From contig NW_006921537.1 of assembly GCF_000340215.1 (NCBI RefSeq), positions 833,011-897,010 of the forward strand: a DNA stretch of 64,000 nucleotides. The letters are read 5' to 3'. Source of the DNA: Pseudocercospora fijiensis CIRAD86. Its lineage: Eukaryota > Ascomycota > Dothideomycetes > Mycosphaerellales > Mycosphaerellaceae. This document shows positions 32,617 through 43,900 of the stretch, in pieces. The position numbers and the translations under genes are program-made. Under the pieces are notes generated by a model. That model made no database searches. It was not told the DNA's origin and saw only the letters and a list, made by a program, of their open reading frames with translations. Numbering within the stretch: the first letter of the stretch is position 1; every line of letters starts with the position of its first letter.

Positions 32617-33942
32617 ATGTCTTCAGCAAAAGACCTCAAATCTTCTTCAATCGTGATCGTTGGCGCGGGTACCTGGGGTTCTAGTACAGCATTACATCTT
32701 GCGAGGAGAGGCTACAAACATGTGACAGTGCTTGATCCATATGCCTTTCCATCTGCAATCTCAGCAGGGAATGATGTCAACAAAATCAAAGGCTGGCAGG
32801 ACACAGAGTCATCCGACGGGGGAGATGATGAGTCCTTCGTCCGCACCACAGTCTCTGCTGAAGCCACTGCGGCATGGGAGAACGATCCAGTGTTCGTTCC
32901 TTACTACCATGAAACCGGATACGTAATTGCTGCCAGTCAGCCTAAGCATATCAAGGAGCTGTATGACGACGAGAGACCAACACCGGAGCGAGGATTTGTG
33001 GAACTGAATACCGCTGAGGACTTTAGAAAGACAATGCCGGAAGGTGTACTGACTGGCGATTTTCCCAATTGGAGAGGTTGGTGGAAGAAGGATGGTGCTG
33101 GTTGGGTACATGCTAGGAAGGCCATGGAGTCTGCTCTTCACGAAGCTCAGAGACTTGGTGTCAAAGTCGTGGCAGGCAGCCCGCATGGCGCCGTAACGTC
33201 CCTAGTCGTGGAAAATGGAGATGTGCGTGGAGCCTTGACAAAAGATGGCACGAAGCATTATGCTGACCGCACAATTCTCTGCGCTGGCGCCAACGCTCCC
33301 CAGTTGATCGACATGAAAGACCAGCTCCGACCAACCGCATGGACTCTCGCACACATCAAGATGTCTGATGAGGAGACCAGACTTTACAAAGATCTGCCGG
33401 TCATGTTCAACGTCGAGAGGGGCTTCTTCATGGAACCAGATGAAGACAATCATGAGCTCAAAATCTGCGACGAGCATCCTGGATATTGCAATTGGTTGAC
33501 GAAAGATCATCGTGTCTCTACGCCGTTCGCAAGACACCAGATCCCGCTGAGATCCGAGGAGGGCGTCCGATTGCTTTTGCGGGAGTGCATGCCACATCTA
33601 GCAGAGCGTCCATTCAGCTTTGCTAGAATCTGCTGGTGTGCGGATACTCCTAATAGAGACTTCCTGATCACAGCGCATCCGGAGTTCCCGAGTCTGACGC
33701 TGGGTGTAGGAGGATCTGGCCATGGCTATAAGCATATACCAATAATAGGTCGATACATTGCGGACTGCCTCGAAGGAAAATTAGATGAGCGCATGAAGAG
33801 AGTCTGGAGATGGCGGCCAGAGACAGCAATCGGTAGGGACTGGGAAAATGTCCAGGGTCGGATGGGAGGCAGCTATGAGGTACTCGACTTCGCCGATATT
33901 CCAGAGGACCAGTGGACCAAGATAGGAGAATCTGGTCCATGA
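32617..33942 (+). CDS. FAD-dependent amine oxidase, fructosyl amino acid oxidase-like
   Basis: 441 residues, no intron, ATG at 32617. The N-terminal Rossmann motif VIVGAGTWGSSTALHLARRG (residues 13-32) binds FAD. SAGNDVNKI (49-57), the segment RICWCADTPNRDFLI (337-351) and GVGGSGHGYKH (363-373) fit the fructosyl amine oxidase / sarcosine oxidase group. Cys339 aligns with the cysteine that holds FAD covalently in this family, and Lys372 with a substrate-site residue. These enzymes oxidise N-substituted amino acids such as Amadori products, giving H2O2; the true substrate is unknown. No C-terminal SKL-type peroxisomal signal is present (it ends ESGP). The original upstream region shared with the Zn2Cys6 gene is interrupted by the hAT, 161 bp before this ATG. 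Confidence 0.85.
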   Translation: MSSAKDLKSSSIVIVGAGTWGSSTALHLARRGYKHVTVLDPYAFPSAISAGNDVNKIKGWQDTESSDGGDDESFVRTTVSAEATAAWENDPVFVPYYHETGYVIAASQPKHIKELYDDERPTPERGFVELNTAEDFRKTMPEGVLTGDFPNWRGWWKKDGAGWVHARKAMESALHEAQRLGVKVVAGSPHGAVTSLVVENGDVRGALTKDGTKHYADRTILCAGANAPQLIDMKDQLRPTAWTLAHIKMSDEETRLYKDLPVMFNVERGFFMEPDEDNHELKICDEHPGYCNWLTKDHRVSTPFARHQIPLRSEEGVRLLLRECMPHLAERPFSFARICWCADTPNRDFLITAHPEFPSLTLGVGGSGHGYKHIPIIGRYIADCLEGKLDERMKRVWRWRPETAIGRDWENVQGRMGGSYEVLDFADIPEDQWTKIGESGP

Positions 33943-34569
33943 TTATAGTGGTTGATAATAGCGGCCCTTCAGTGCTACGGAGGTCCATCTAACCTTTGAC
34001 TTTCGATCGAGTGGCGAGGAGGAAATGTTGATAGAATATTCAAGAGAGTAGCGAGTAGGGAGTACTTCCATTCGAGAAGTTCAACACCCTACCACCCTCT
34101 GAATGACCATCGACCGTCCTCGCCAGCATCCCGATGCGTAGCTTGCCCTAAAAACATCATCGTAGTGCTTGCTATGGCCATTGTGACTGCCGGTATACAT
34201 GATCCTGGGAACCCGTATCAGCTTATGCCGTTCTCCTTGGAAAGACTCATATATGATGGGACGGGCGATGTATGGACAGTGCAAATCAATAGAGAGGAGG
34301 CTGGAAAGAACAGACTTGGAGCTAGCTGGAGCTTAGCTTATTCCGGCTACATCAGCAATTACTCAGCATCTGGATGCACTTGTCGACGCGTTTCGAAAAT
34401 CCACATCATACTCCTACACTCAGCGACTCCCGCCCCATTCACCTATATCGCAACCTGACCTGGTATGCTGCGACGCATCGTCGAAAGAGCGCGCTCACGC
34501 ACCCGTGAAGTGAGCAATGAAGGATGTAAGGTAGGTCGATGATATATACCCCTTACGCTCTCTAGAAGC
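33943..34569. other. Intergenic region
   Basis: 627 bp between the oxidase and the first recognisable piece of the reductase pseudogene. No gene seen; sequence is not RIP-mutated. Confidence 0.5.
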
Positions 34570-36426
34570 CCGTGCGAGCACCCAAAGACGCAGAACTCGC
34601 TCAAGGCTGGCGCAACATCACACATGAAGAGCTTGCTCATACTGTAAATGGCATGGCGAGATGGGTGGGAAGAGTCTTTGGTGTTGGTCAGAGGAGCACG
34701 GATACTGCTGCATACATCGGCGTCAACGATACACGTTATGCGTTCGCTGGATACATGCCTCTTCTGCCCTCTACGCGGGGAGGGCCAAGCAAACCTCTTC
34801 ACAAACACGAAATGCAGTTACTTGCTCTATGGTGAAAGCATGGACTCGCAGGTGGAGACCATCAAGAAAGCTGTGCCTGGTCTTCGCGCAGTGCAGATAC
34901 CGGCCTTCGATTAGCTTGTGGAACAAGGCTTGAAACCTGGCTCGCCATACCTGGTGCTTATGCCAACAAGCCAGACGATCGGGTGGTCATTCTTCACACT
35001 TCTGGAAGCACAGGTGTACCAAAACCGATGAGCTTGGGGTGCTCAGCAAGGGGATAGATCTTGCTTCAATGAAAGAGTGAATACGCAAAGCTTTCGAGGC
35101 CAAAGGGCTGGAGATTCCGGACGATCCACCTGACCATGCCGACATTTCAATTATGGAATGGACTCACCACAAGTAGTGGCGTTTTCCTCTACACTCAACC
35201 ACGCAGCGGGGAGCAACGCATCGCCGCGTGTATTCTCAGCAATCCTGCAATCGCTGGACTTGCTAGCTACCTTGCAGGTGGCGAGAACGACGCTAAACAG
35301 CCTAGTCGGGAGGATGTGACGGATCATATGGTTCAGAAGCATACACAAGATCCGTCGTCGAAGCAAGTTAGAGGCACTTTCCAGATGCCGCAGTTGCACA
35401 CAGTCATTGTGACTGGCTCAACGGCATCTCTTGGCAACCACATATTGCAGGAATTACTCGGCGATTCTTCTGTCGCCCACATCTACTGCTTGAATCGATC
35501 GGCAGATGCAGTGTCACGGCAAGAAAAGAGCTTTGAAGCTCGCGGCACCAAGGCAGACTTCTCGAAAGCCATGTTCTTGGCCGCAAACTTTTTGGACAAG
35601 AGCGATTTGGTCTGGACTTAGATGTTTACAACGAGCCACTACAGGCTATCGGCATCTTCATCCACAATATGTGGGCTGTCGACTTCAACAAGACTTTGCA
35701 AACCTGTGAAGCTGTGCATGTAGCAGGGACAAGAATAGTGGCCGAGTTCAGCTTACAGTCCAACAAGTGCAACGCCCAGATTGCATGCATCTCTTCTATC
35801 GCGAGCGTTGGGAGCTGATTTGCTACACACCAGCAAGACACAGCGGTACCGGAACGCATTGCTGACGGTCATTCGGTGGCACTGCCCCAAGGTTACAGCG
35901 AGTCCAAGCACGTAACCGCCATGATTCTTGCCGTGTCTGCCGAGAAGAAACGGTGGCTGCCAAGTATCGTTATTTCTTCCAAGGCTTTCGGCATACTACC
36001 TAAGAATCTGACAGTCAAGATGCATATGGATCTCGCTGCGAAGATCGTAGTAGATATCGCCGAAGCAAGGTCGAAGCAGTCTGAGAAGCTCGCCATTATT
36101 ACGCATCTGGTGAATCCAGAACAGTGAGTTGGACTTCGCTCGTGCCGAATGAATGGCTTGGGTTGACCCCGTTCCTCGTCGCCAAGAAACCAAGAAAACC
36201 AGAGGAAATTGAGAAGAAACCCGGTCTCAAGATCGTTGACTTTTACGAAGCCCTTACCCCCAACGCCGACCAGCCATACCCAGAAATCGAGCCGAACAGT
36301 GGCGGACATGAGCCAATCGAGTCAACATTGAGTGCATTGATGGAGATGGAGAAATGGCTGAAAGTGTTAGGCGGGTGTTCGGCCTCTCAGCCAGAATCGG
36401 AAAACGACCTTTTCGGTCTCACATAG
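34570..36426 (+). pseudogene. Adenylate-forming reductase (A-T-R) pseudogene
   Basis: Fragments in different plus frames follow the order of an NRPS-like adenylation-thiolation-reductase enzyme. 34570-34800 has RNITHEELAHTVN and DTAAYIGVNDTRYA. 34977-35030 has DRVVILHTSGSTGVPKP, the AMP-binding P-loop. After that most of the A domain is missing. 35220-35390 carries the end of the carrier region (LASYLAGG, DHMVQKHTQDPSS). 35395-35600 starts the reductase domain with VIVTGSTASLGNHILQELL and HIYCLNRS. 35628-36120 gives VDFNKTLQ, CISSIASVG, QGYSESKHV and a frameshift; the tail ends at 36426. The carrier serine is not visible. Damage is deletions, frameshifts and stops, not RIP. Active relatives reduce carboxylic acids bound as thioesters. 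Confidence 0.8.
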
Positions 36427-37038
36427 CAACAAGCGCCCTATCCTTTTCGGGTATTCTATTCCCAGCCTGACTACCCAGCATGTGCACAGAGCATATCGCA
36501 ATCCGACCCCAAAAGGTCCTCAGACCAGACTCCCATGTGTTGTCAAGGATGCCTGCTCGTCTCAAACTCTACTCCCACGGACCTGGTTTCCATCAAGAGC
36601 CGCAATTCAACGGATGGCATAAGCAGTCGTGTTCCCGAATGAAATTCAGACACCATGTCGCGGAAACCCACCATTGAGGTCTCCGTACAGTACAACTACA
36701 ACGACATCCCAAGCCCTTTATTATTAAATTGCAACACCATCAGATAACGCTTATGCACACTTCCTACCAGGTACAAGAGAGTTTGTTGCTATTCACGGCA
36801 GTACCGGAGAAGTTTGACCAGGCTGAATGCGTCAAAGACAGGTTGTTTAACTTCAATGATCCTCAAGGTGTAGGCGTGGCCGGCAGTTATAATAAAAAGA
36901 ATGCCCGATCAACGATCCCCAGAACTGAGGATCCGAAGCTTTCCATTACTACACGTTCTTCATACCGGAGTCCAGACTTCCATTTTATTCCCTATCATCA
37001 TCACTTCATCCTCCGACACACCTACCAGCACAACAATC
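36427..37038. other. Intergenic region with promoter of the secreted-protein gene
   Basis: 612 bp. TATAATAAAAAG at 36887-36898 lies about 145 bp before the ATG at 37039 and could be a core-promoter element. No other gene seen. Confidence 0.4.
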
Positions 37039-37755
37039 ATGTTCGGACTCACCTTCGCAGCCCTCAGCCTTCTAGGCCTGAGCGCCGTCGTCTCAGCCTC
37101 ACCCACCGACCCACCAGCGACTCCAGATCCAGTCATCTGTCCCTTCGACGGCACCGTAGGCCCCAACCTCCTCCTGGCCAACGTAACGTAAGTCGAAGCC
37201 CCCCACTCCCATCCCTCAAAAACCTACTCCTAACACCTTCTTCTTCCACCACCTCCAGCCTCCCCGACGGCCACTTCGAAATCAACGCCTGGATCTACGG
37301 CCTCAACTGGTGCTCCCACGCCAACCTAATCAGCAAAGCCAACAACGACATCTGCGACCTGCCCCCGACCGGACAAGGCACGGCCTTCGAATACCTGCAC
37401 GCCCCGCTCTTCACGAAATTCGGCCGACCGGTGCCGGGCTGCTACGCGAACTTCGACGTTTTGTTTGAGAAGTGTAGCATCACGGAGACGGGGTCGAGGA
37501 CGGATTACGGGGGTGTGGTGGCCACGTTCAAGAGTAAGGATGGGAAGAGTCGGTATACGTATCAGTGTGTGCAGGATAGTGAGTATCATGGGTGTGTGTA
37601 TGATGGGCAGGTGAGTCCGGTGAGTGAGGCGAAGTATGAGGCGTTTTTGACGGTGAGTCCCAATTTCATCAACCAGTGTTGGTTTTGTTTGTGGAAGGAT
37701 TTTTTTTGTGCTGACTTGTTTTGACCTATAGTGTGGTATTGCGGCTGAGCCATGA
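37039..37755 (+). CDS. Small secreted cysteine-containing protein
   Basis: Three exons: 37039-37187, 37259-37652 and 37732-37755, giving 188 residues. Intron 1 (71 nt) has GTAAGT, CTAAC and CAG; intron 2 (79 nt) has GTGAGT, GCTGAC and TATAG. The splice phases join in frame and end in CGIAAEP. The N-terminus MFGLTFAALSLLGLSAVVSA is a clear signal peptide with cleavage likely after VSA. The mature part has eight cysteines (PVIC, NWC, DIC, GCY, EKC, YQC, HGC, TCG), enough for four disulphides, and no transmembrane or anchor signal. I do not recognise a family; a cell-wall or effector-type extracellular protein is an inference from size, secretion and cysteines. Without intron 2 splicing the frame would end in FCADLF at 37724. 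Confidence 0.8.
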
Positions 37756-38077
37756 TGAATTTTATCATGAACACTACTACACTACACTACGTCTGGAGGA
37801 AAGAAGATCGAGAAGTGTGTTGTTGAATTGAGATTTCCATTCCTTACGATAAGAGCGTGCTGTATACCAAAACAATAACAAAACAAAAATCCTAGTAGGA
37901 TGGATGACAAAACGAAAATGGTATCGCAAAACAAAGCAAAGCAAAGCAATTAAAACCCCAGCCCCAATTCAGATTCGCGCACAGCCAAAGGATAAATAAA
38001 GCATTCCCGACCGAGAAATTTCTGAAGCATCATCCATACCCCCTCCCCCCCCCCTTCCTCACCACCCAGCCATCCTC
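37756..38077. other. Convergent 3' intergenic region
   Basis: 322 bp between two converging genes. It contains AT-rich runs (37860-37950) likely to serve as polyadenylation regions and a cytosine run at 38041-38057. No gene seen. Confidence 0.5.
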
Positions 38078-39138
38078 CTAAGACGCAACCGCCGCACCCT
38101 CACCCTTCTCCCGCTGCAACTCCTCCTGCTCCGCCCGCTCCAAAGCCTCACTCCTCTGCGCATCCGTCAGCGTCTCCGTCAGCGGAAGCGCATGAGTAGG
38201 AATGCTCGTAACAGCAGCCATAGCATTCGGCCCCAACTGCGACGCCGAGGTGTGAATTTTCTCGACCGAAGGCTTCCACGCTCTAAGAGAAGCCTCGGCA
38301 TCATTCAAAACCTCTCTGGCCGCCTCGGCGTGCGTGAAAGGCTGCTGCTCGTCGCCGGGGACGATGGGAGTGTCGTCGAGCATGCTGATGAGCCTTCGAG
38401 CGTGTTGGGCGAGGATGAGTTGTTTTTCGGCGCGCTCGATGATGGCGGCTGTGTGCAGGTCGTAGGCTTCTTTGAATTTTTGGCGGGTGATGTTGCTGAG
38501 TTGGGCGTCGGCGACGAGGCTTTGGGCTTCGGCGCGGACGAGTTCTTGTTCCAGCGTGACGAGTTTCGTGGATTCTGGTTCTTTGTATTTCAGTTTTTGG
38601 ATTTCGTCTTGGATCTGTTCAATGAATGGCACGTGTCAGTTGCAGTCACGACTTCGTGCTGGCGTTGTTGATGTGATTCACCTTTTGCTTCTGGTTTCTC
38701 GTCGGTTGCACGCTGGCTTCAGTGTTTCTGATCTGCTTCAACACTCCTCTGCTGTCCTCGAGGTTCTGTGCGAACAGATCTTCTTGCTCTGCGATCTCTG
38801 CCAACAATACACCGAGCTTGTCACTGATGTCACTAACAGCCTCGTCGTTGGTATCCTCGCCCCACTCGCTCAACTGGCTTGCTATACTCTGGCATTCTTT
38901 ACCAGCCTGTTCGTATGCATTGATTGCGTGGTTCTCGGTCTTGATCAGAAGGCGCAGCTTCTTGGACAATTCCGGGCCGCCGATGTTGGCACGGAGCGAG
39001 GACATGGCAAAGCGATGCCTGGGCGTGGAGTCGGTGCTCTTCTTGGAGCGTATGGAGGAGTGTCGTCCAATCCTGACGCTTTGTTAGCATGTGAAACAGC
39101 TCGCATCCAGGTCGTTTGCATGCTGCGGTCGCCTACAT
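38078..39138 (-). CDS. Eisosome BAR-domain protein, PilB/Pil1-like
   Basis: Coding parts 39072-38682 and 38614-38078, with a 67-nt intron (38681-38615; GTGAAT, CTGAC, ACAG). The conserved Pil1/Lsp1 BAR domain is unmistakable: ENHAINAYE, LSEWGE, SDISDKLGVLLAEI, FAQNLEDSRGVLKQIRN, ASVQPTRN, LKYKEPESTKLVTLEQELVR and LSNITRQKFKEAYD. These proteins form half-tubes under plasma-membrane furrows (eisosomes / MCC); the sequence resembles the PilB branch. The first in-exon ATG is 39005 (286 residues), but the frame stays open upstream with a basic serine-rich tail (RSKKSTDSTPRHRFA) typical of the family, to a good acceptor (GCTAAC...CAG) at 39073. An intron 39136-39073 would splice AT (39138-39137) to G (39072), making a split ATG and 309 residues; this is tentative. 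Confidence 0.85.
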
Positions 39139-40955
39139 GGTTGCTGTTTGACGGTATCCGTTTGACGTGAGAAGGTCTACACAATCAGATTTGATCGATC
39201 AAATTGTCAAGCAAGTGAGGGAGATGATCACAATAGAGCATGTTCTTGCAAGCTAGGAGTGTTCGGAGGGACTTCAATGACCTCATAGGAAAGCGCGTCA
39301 TCAAGCTTGAAAGAGCGTTCACATGGCACGTTCTAGTGCAGCCACAATGAGTCGGCCAATGCCCAAGACCGGAAGAATCATGCGGCAACAGGCACACGAA
39401 TGATACAAAGGCGCAGCTATGCACAAATATGTGTGGACGGGATCTACCGACTGGTTGTTCATCCTCCAGACGATGCATATGCATGCATATAGCTCAATAT
39501 AGCGATGATCAGAACATGGCGACGTGCGCCGGAACGATTGATTCTCGCTGTAGATAGAGGAAACTGTCGTCACGGCGTCTCTACGCATTGCGCCATCCCA
39601 TGCTCCCATCATTCATTGCTTCCGAGACCAAACCCACACACGCCATCTCACCGAGACGGATTCGGCGCGACAAATGAGAGGAAACGACGCGATTGAGCCG
39701 AGTTGCGCTTCCATGACAAGCCACCGAGGATCGCAGCGCGACACCTCCAGCAAATCGTCCTCGTCGTCATCTCCGTGCAGTATCGTTCCCACGATCGACG
39801 CGCTCGCTCATCGAATATAACTCCGACTCGTCTTCCTATACACCTCCGTACTACTTCTGGGACGACTATGAATGCTGCTGCGGTAGCTGACACGCTCGAC
39901 AGGAATGACGCTCGTGCGTCGATAGTATGTTCCCGAACTCCTTCTTCCACCACGATAATTGCTGACGGGTCGCGGTGGCAGGTCTTTCGCCACGTAGTCG
40001 CGCCTGGGAGAAGTGACGAGACACATGTTTGGCGATAGGGACTGGTATCGCTGGGTTATAGAGATTGGGTAGTAGGTAAGGTTGCGTGCAGCCGGTATAT
40101 CGTTCGGCGGACGGCGGACGGCGGACGGCGGATGTGGTCGGGGTCGAGCTGACAGATGAGCGAGGCGTTGGCCGAATGTTGGAGAAGACAGATAAGTTAT
40201 AGGCTGTATGGCGCGACGACCAGCTGGCTTGTCAAACCTGATGCCGGATAGCCTCGCACGAGTGTCGCAGAGTGCTGTCGCAACGTGCTCTTATCAAGCT
40301 GCTCGAGAGTATGGTGTGACGCGCGCCAACCTACAGCAGGCAGGGGACTCATGATTAGTATGCCATCGATACCTATATCAGCGATGGATCGAGAGGCCGC
40401 AGAGGCCGCCGGAAGCTATTGTAGGGGCTGCGCCGGTCGCAAGCCTGTGATCTTGCTTTGGATGTCACCCTGGGTTGCCTGGGCTGGCCGACAGCTGAAC
40501 AGAGATGATGCCAGACGGGCAGCTTCCGACATCCGAATCATCGCTTCGCGTCTAGCCATCCTGGTTGCAGATAGAGTGCGGTGATCGATAACGATCGACA
40601 TCGGTAATAAGAAATGATTGGGAAGATGGTGTGTATAATGGGATCAGGATTCAGGGCGTGCCGAAGTTCAACAGCCTGATGACGGTGCCAAGCTGGCTCT
40701 CAGCCCCCTTCACTCCCTCGTTGGAAGACCTATAGACATTCGAAGCGAGCGCAGGCTATCAAAGCCTCACGCACAGTGGTGGAACAGGTAAGCAGCACCA
40801 CTAAGAGTATACTTGATATGAAACATCCAAAATTATGCTCATGCAACTATGTACGTCTGTGTACGTCTGTGTACTCTGTATCCATACCCACATCTCTCGC
40901 AAGCCCCATAAAATGCTGCCAAAACCTATCATCCCTCCCCCGAACGCCTCGCTGA
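39139..40955. other. 1.8-kb intergenic region
   Basis: Lies between the 5' end of the eisosome gene and the 3' end of the giant gene. It holds a short tandem repeat at 40105-40133. None of the short frames here (for example 39648-39953 or 40285-40584) has homology that I recognise or fungal gene signals, so I call no gene. Confidence 0.5.
40105..40133. repeat. CGGCGGA heptamer repeat, four copies
   Basis: Four exact head-to-tail copies of CGGCGGA in the intergenic region. Confidence 0.85.
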
Positions 40956-43900
40956 TCAAAAGCCAACACTACCCGGAGCGTCGCTAAGCAGACTGCGGTT
41001 GCTCTGTCTGCTCTTGGTACTTCGAATAGGATCATCGATTTCCATAGCACCACTCATGACCCTAACGACTTTCTTGCCTTTACCATTGTCATTCTGAACC
41101 AGCACTTGTGCGGGGCAGACCACAATCTCCTCCTCACCTTCACCCACGTCATCACCTTTTTTGACGACGAGTGGGAAAAGGACAACTTTGACGACCGCGT
41201 GTTGGGCGGCAAGCTCCTCGTTGGAGCTGAAGAAACCTGAGCGCTCGTTCATGAGCGAGGCATTGAAATAGACCTTGCGTACCAGGTCTCCATTGGTGTC
41301 GTACTCGGGCTGCAGAGGCGGCAGCATGATGTACTCTGCTCGTTGTGTGCGCATCTCGATGGAAAGGTCGACGGCAATGCGTAGAACCTTGAGCAGGGAT
41401 GCTAGCAATTGACTTCGAGATGCAGAAGGTGGAGGCAGAAGTCTGCATAACACTTCGAAGACCTCGTTGGCCACTGCTTCCGTGTCAAGGGAGCACTGAT
41501 CTTCAAATTGCGGACGCTTTGCAAGCAGCGTGAGCGTTGTGGCACGCCAGTGTGCGACAGCACGGGGCGGTCCGACTTCAGACAGGAGCTTCTCCAGGGT
41601 CTTCAGCTTCTGTCGCTGCTCTCGGTCCATGCCAAAGAGGTAGCGCGTGAAAACATACTCCCAGACCATGGTCATGACCACAGACATGAAGACGTCTCGA
41701 CGGCGCACACGATCGCCAAGAAGCTTGTCGACATCTGAGCCATCGAGGATGGCATTATCCAGGCGTGCTTCAATCTTGTCGTCGTGGAGGTCGGTGGACA
41801 AGCGGCAGACACGGTTGTCCGACATCTTGGAGAAGCGCAATACCCATTGCTGAACGTGTTGGCACAGCTTCTGGCAAGCGCCATCAAAGTAGTCCTCGTC
41901 GCGCTGGACCAGGAAGTCGCTGGATTTCGAAGCCTGGATCTGGAGCTGTAGAGCGCGGATTTGTTCGGCAGCAATGTCGAGCTGTTCACGCAATCTCAGG
42001 ATCTCGGCGTTCTTGTCGGCAAGAGCATTCGCAATCTCGGCTTCGACAATGTCGCGCATGCCAGACGTGATTCTACCGTGTTCTGCGCGCATGTGTTCAA
42101 GGTGCTTCGCCGTCGACTGCCATTGCTCGTGTGCTTGAGAGTGCTCGGCCTGCAGAGTGGCGTAGCGACGATTGGTGTCGTCGACCAGGTTCCTGTTCGC
42201 TTCGGTGAGACCAGCGTTCATGTCCGTCAATCTCTGCAGCTCTTCCTGCATGGGCTGCAGCATGGCCTTGATCTGGTTGATCTCGGCATCTTTGGCTCGA
42301 AGCTGCAGATCACGTGCATTGAGCATTTCTTGCAGGGACTGGCCATTACGGAGAGCTCCACTGTGCAGTGCTCCGGCCTCCGCTTCTCTCGCCTCGTGGA
42401 GAGCGCGATTCTCTGCGACAAGTTGGTCGAGACGGGACTCCAGCTCGGTGATGTGCATGCTCTGTCGCTTGCGAACACTCGGCGGTCGTGTAGGCGACAC
42501 TTGCGCCTGCTGCTGTGCATCGCCATACCCTTGCTGCAGGGAGTCAGCGTCGATGCCGTCACGTGCGTGCATCGTGCAACCTACGAAAACATCGTCGTTC
42601 ATGTCGACGGCGCGCGAGGCGCTGCCCGCAATCTCATCGTCGTTCAGCGGTGGTGTGGGCGGGGCCACGAAGGGAATTGTTTGGGGTGACGACCGGGCGC
42701 TAACGGCTGATCCCGCGTCGCTGAGACCCCGCCGGCTTGCTGCCGCTGCCCGCAGATCACCCGACAAGCTGATTCGCCGGAGCGATGGGGTGGAACTGCG
42801 ATTGCTGTGGTGGCTGTTGCGGCTGTGCGACCGCAGCTCTTGTGGCGATTTGAAATGTCCGCCGCTCACATTCGACCGGTTGCTCGTGACGCTTGGCGAG
42901 CGTGGATCTGGTGGCATGGTCCGTGCTTGCGAAGCATGCCGTCGATCAAGATGGACCGTCTCGTGCTCCTCGTCAACAGCGGGCCAAGAGAGCCGGTTGT
43001 ACACTTCATCTGACGTCGACAGCGGATTGCTTGTCGACCGGGTGCTGCCTCCAGAGGGGATGCTGACTGAAGGGCGGATGTTGGGCGACAACGCTCGCTC
43101 CTCTTCACGCATCTTTTGCCGCGTTTCCGTACGCTTGATGGCTTTGACGTGTTCAGCACCGCCGACCTCATTGCTGGCCTTGCTCCGCTTTCGAGCGTGC
43201 TGCCTTTCCTCTGGAATTGGGTCCAATGGTGTTCTTGGACTCGTCGGAGAGAAGGCTGATCCATCGTTCGCCCCGTCTGTTCTCGGAACGGGACTTGCTT
43301 CCGACCCTCTCGAGCATGCCCGCGCTCTCGACTGAGTACCATGTTCAGAAGTATGCGTTGGCGTTCGAGCATCTGCCGCTTCTGCGAGAATGTCAGGTGG
43401 TGATTGAAAGAGATATGACGTGCGGTTCTTACTCGTCGGGAGAAGCGGCGTCTCCGCGCTTGGCGTACGTGCGTGCGCTTCGAGTGCATTCTTGTCAGAC
43501 GGACCACATCTTTTCTCTGGTGTGTGAATATTCCACTGTTTCTCGGGGCTTGATGGCGTAGAGATGCGAAGTGGCTCGAGAGACCGACGCTGACGCAAAC
43601 TATCGAAAGAAGAGCTGGTATGGAGGATTTCTGGAATCTCGCCGCTCGAACGTTCGGTCTGCTGTGATGCTCGCTTGCCTTCTTGGTAGCCGCTGTCTCG
43701 AATTGGTTGATGCTGCTTATCATCTTGAAGCGCAGCGAAAGACCAGCTTGGCTCATCAGCCGGCACACATCGACTGGCCTTGCCCGCTTCTGACTGTTTC
43801 TTGTCCAAAGCTGACGCAATAGCTGCACCAGTAGAGATGGCCGCCACTCCTGCGGCCGCCTTGTACAGAGCAGACGCATGGTCCTTTGAGCCTGTATCGG

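Noticed and set aside
39190..40950. Additional genes in the intergenic region upstream of the eisosome gene
   Set aside because: Only short overlapping frames on both strands, no recognisable domain or coherent intron structure.
42172..43335. Plus-strand 387-codon open frame, and several 100-240-codon plus frames between 41 and 60 kb
   Set aside because: Antisense shadows of the giant gene; composition follows from its Ser/Glu/Lys-rich codons and no domain is visible.
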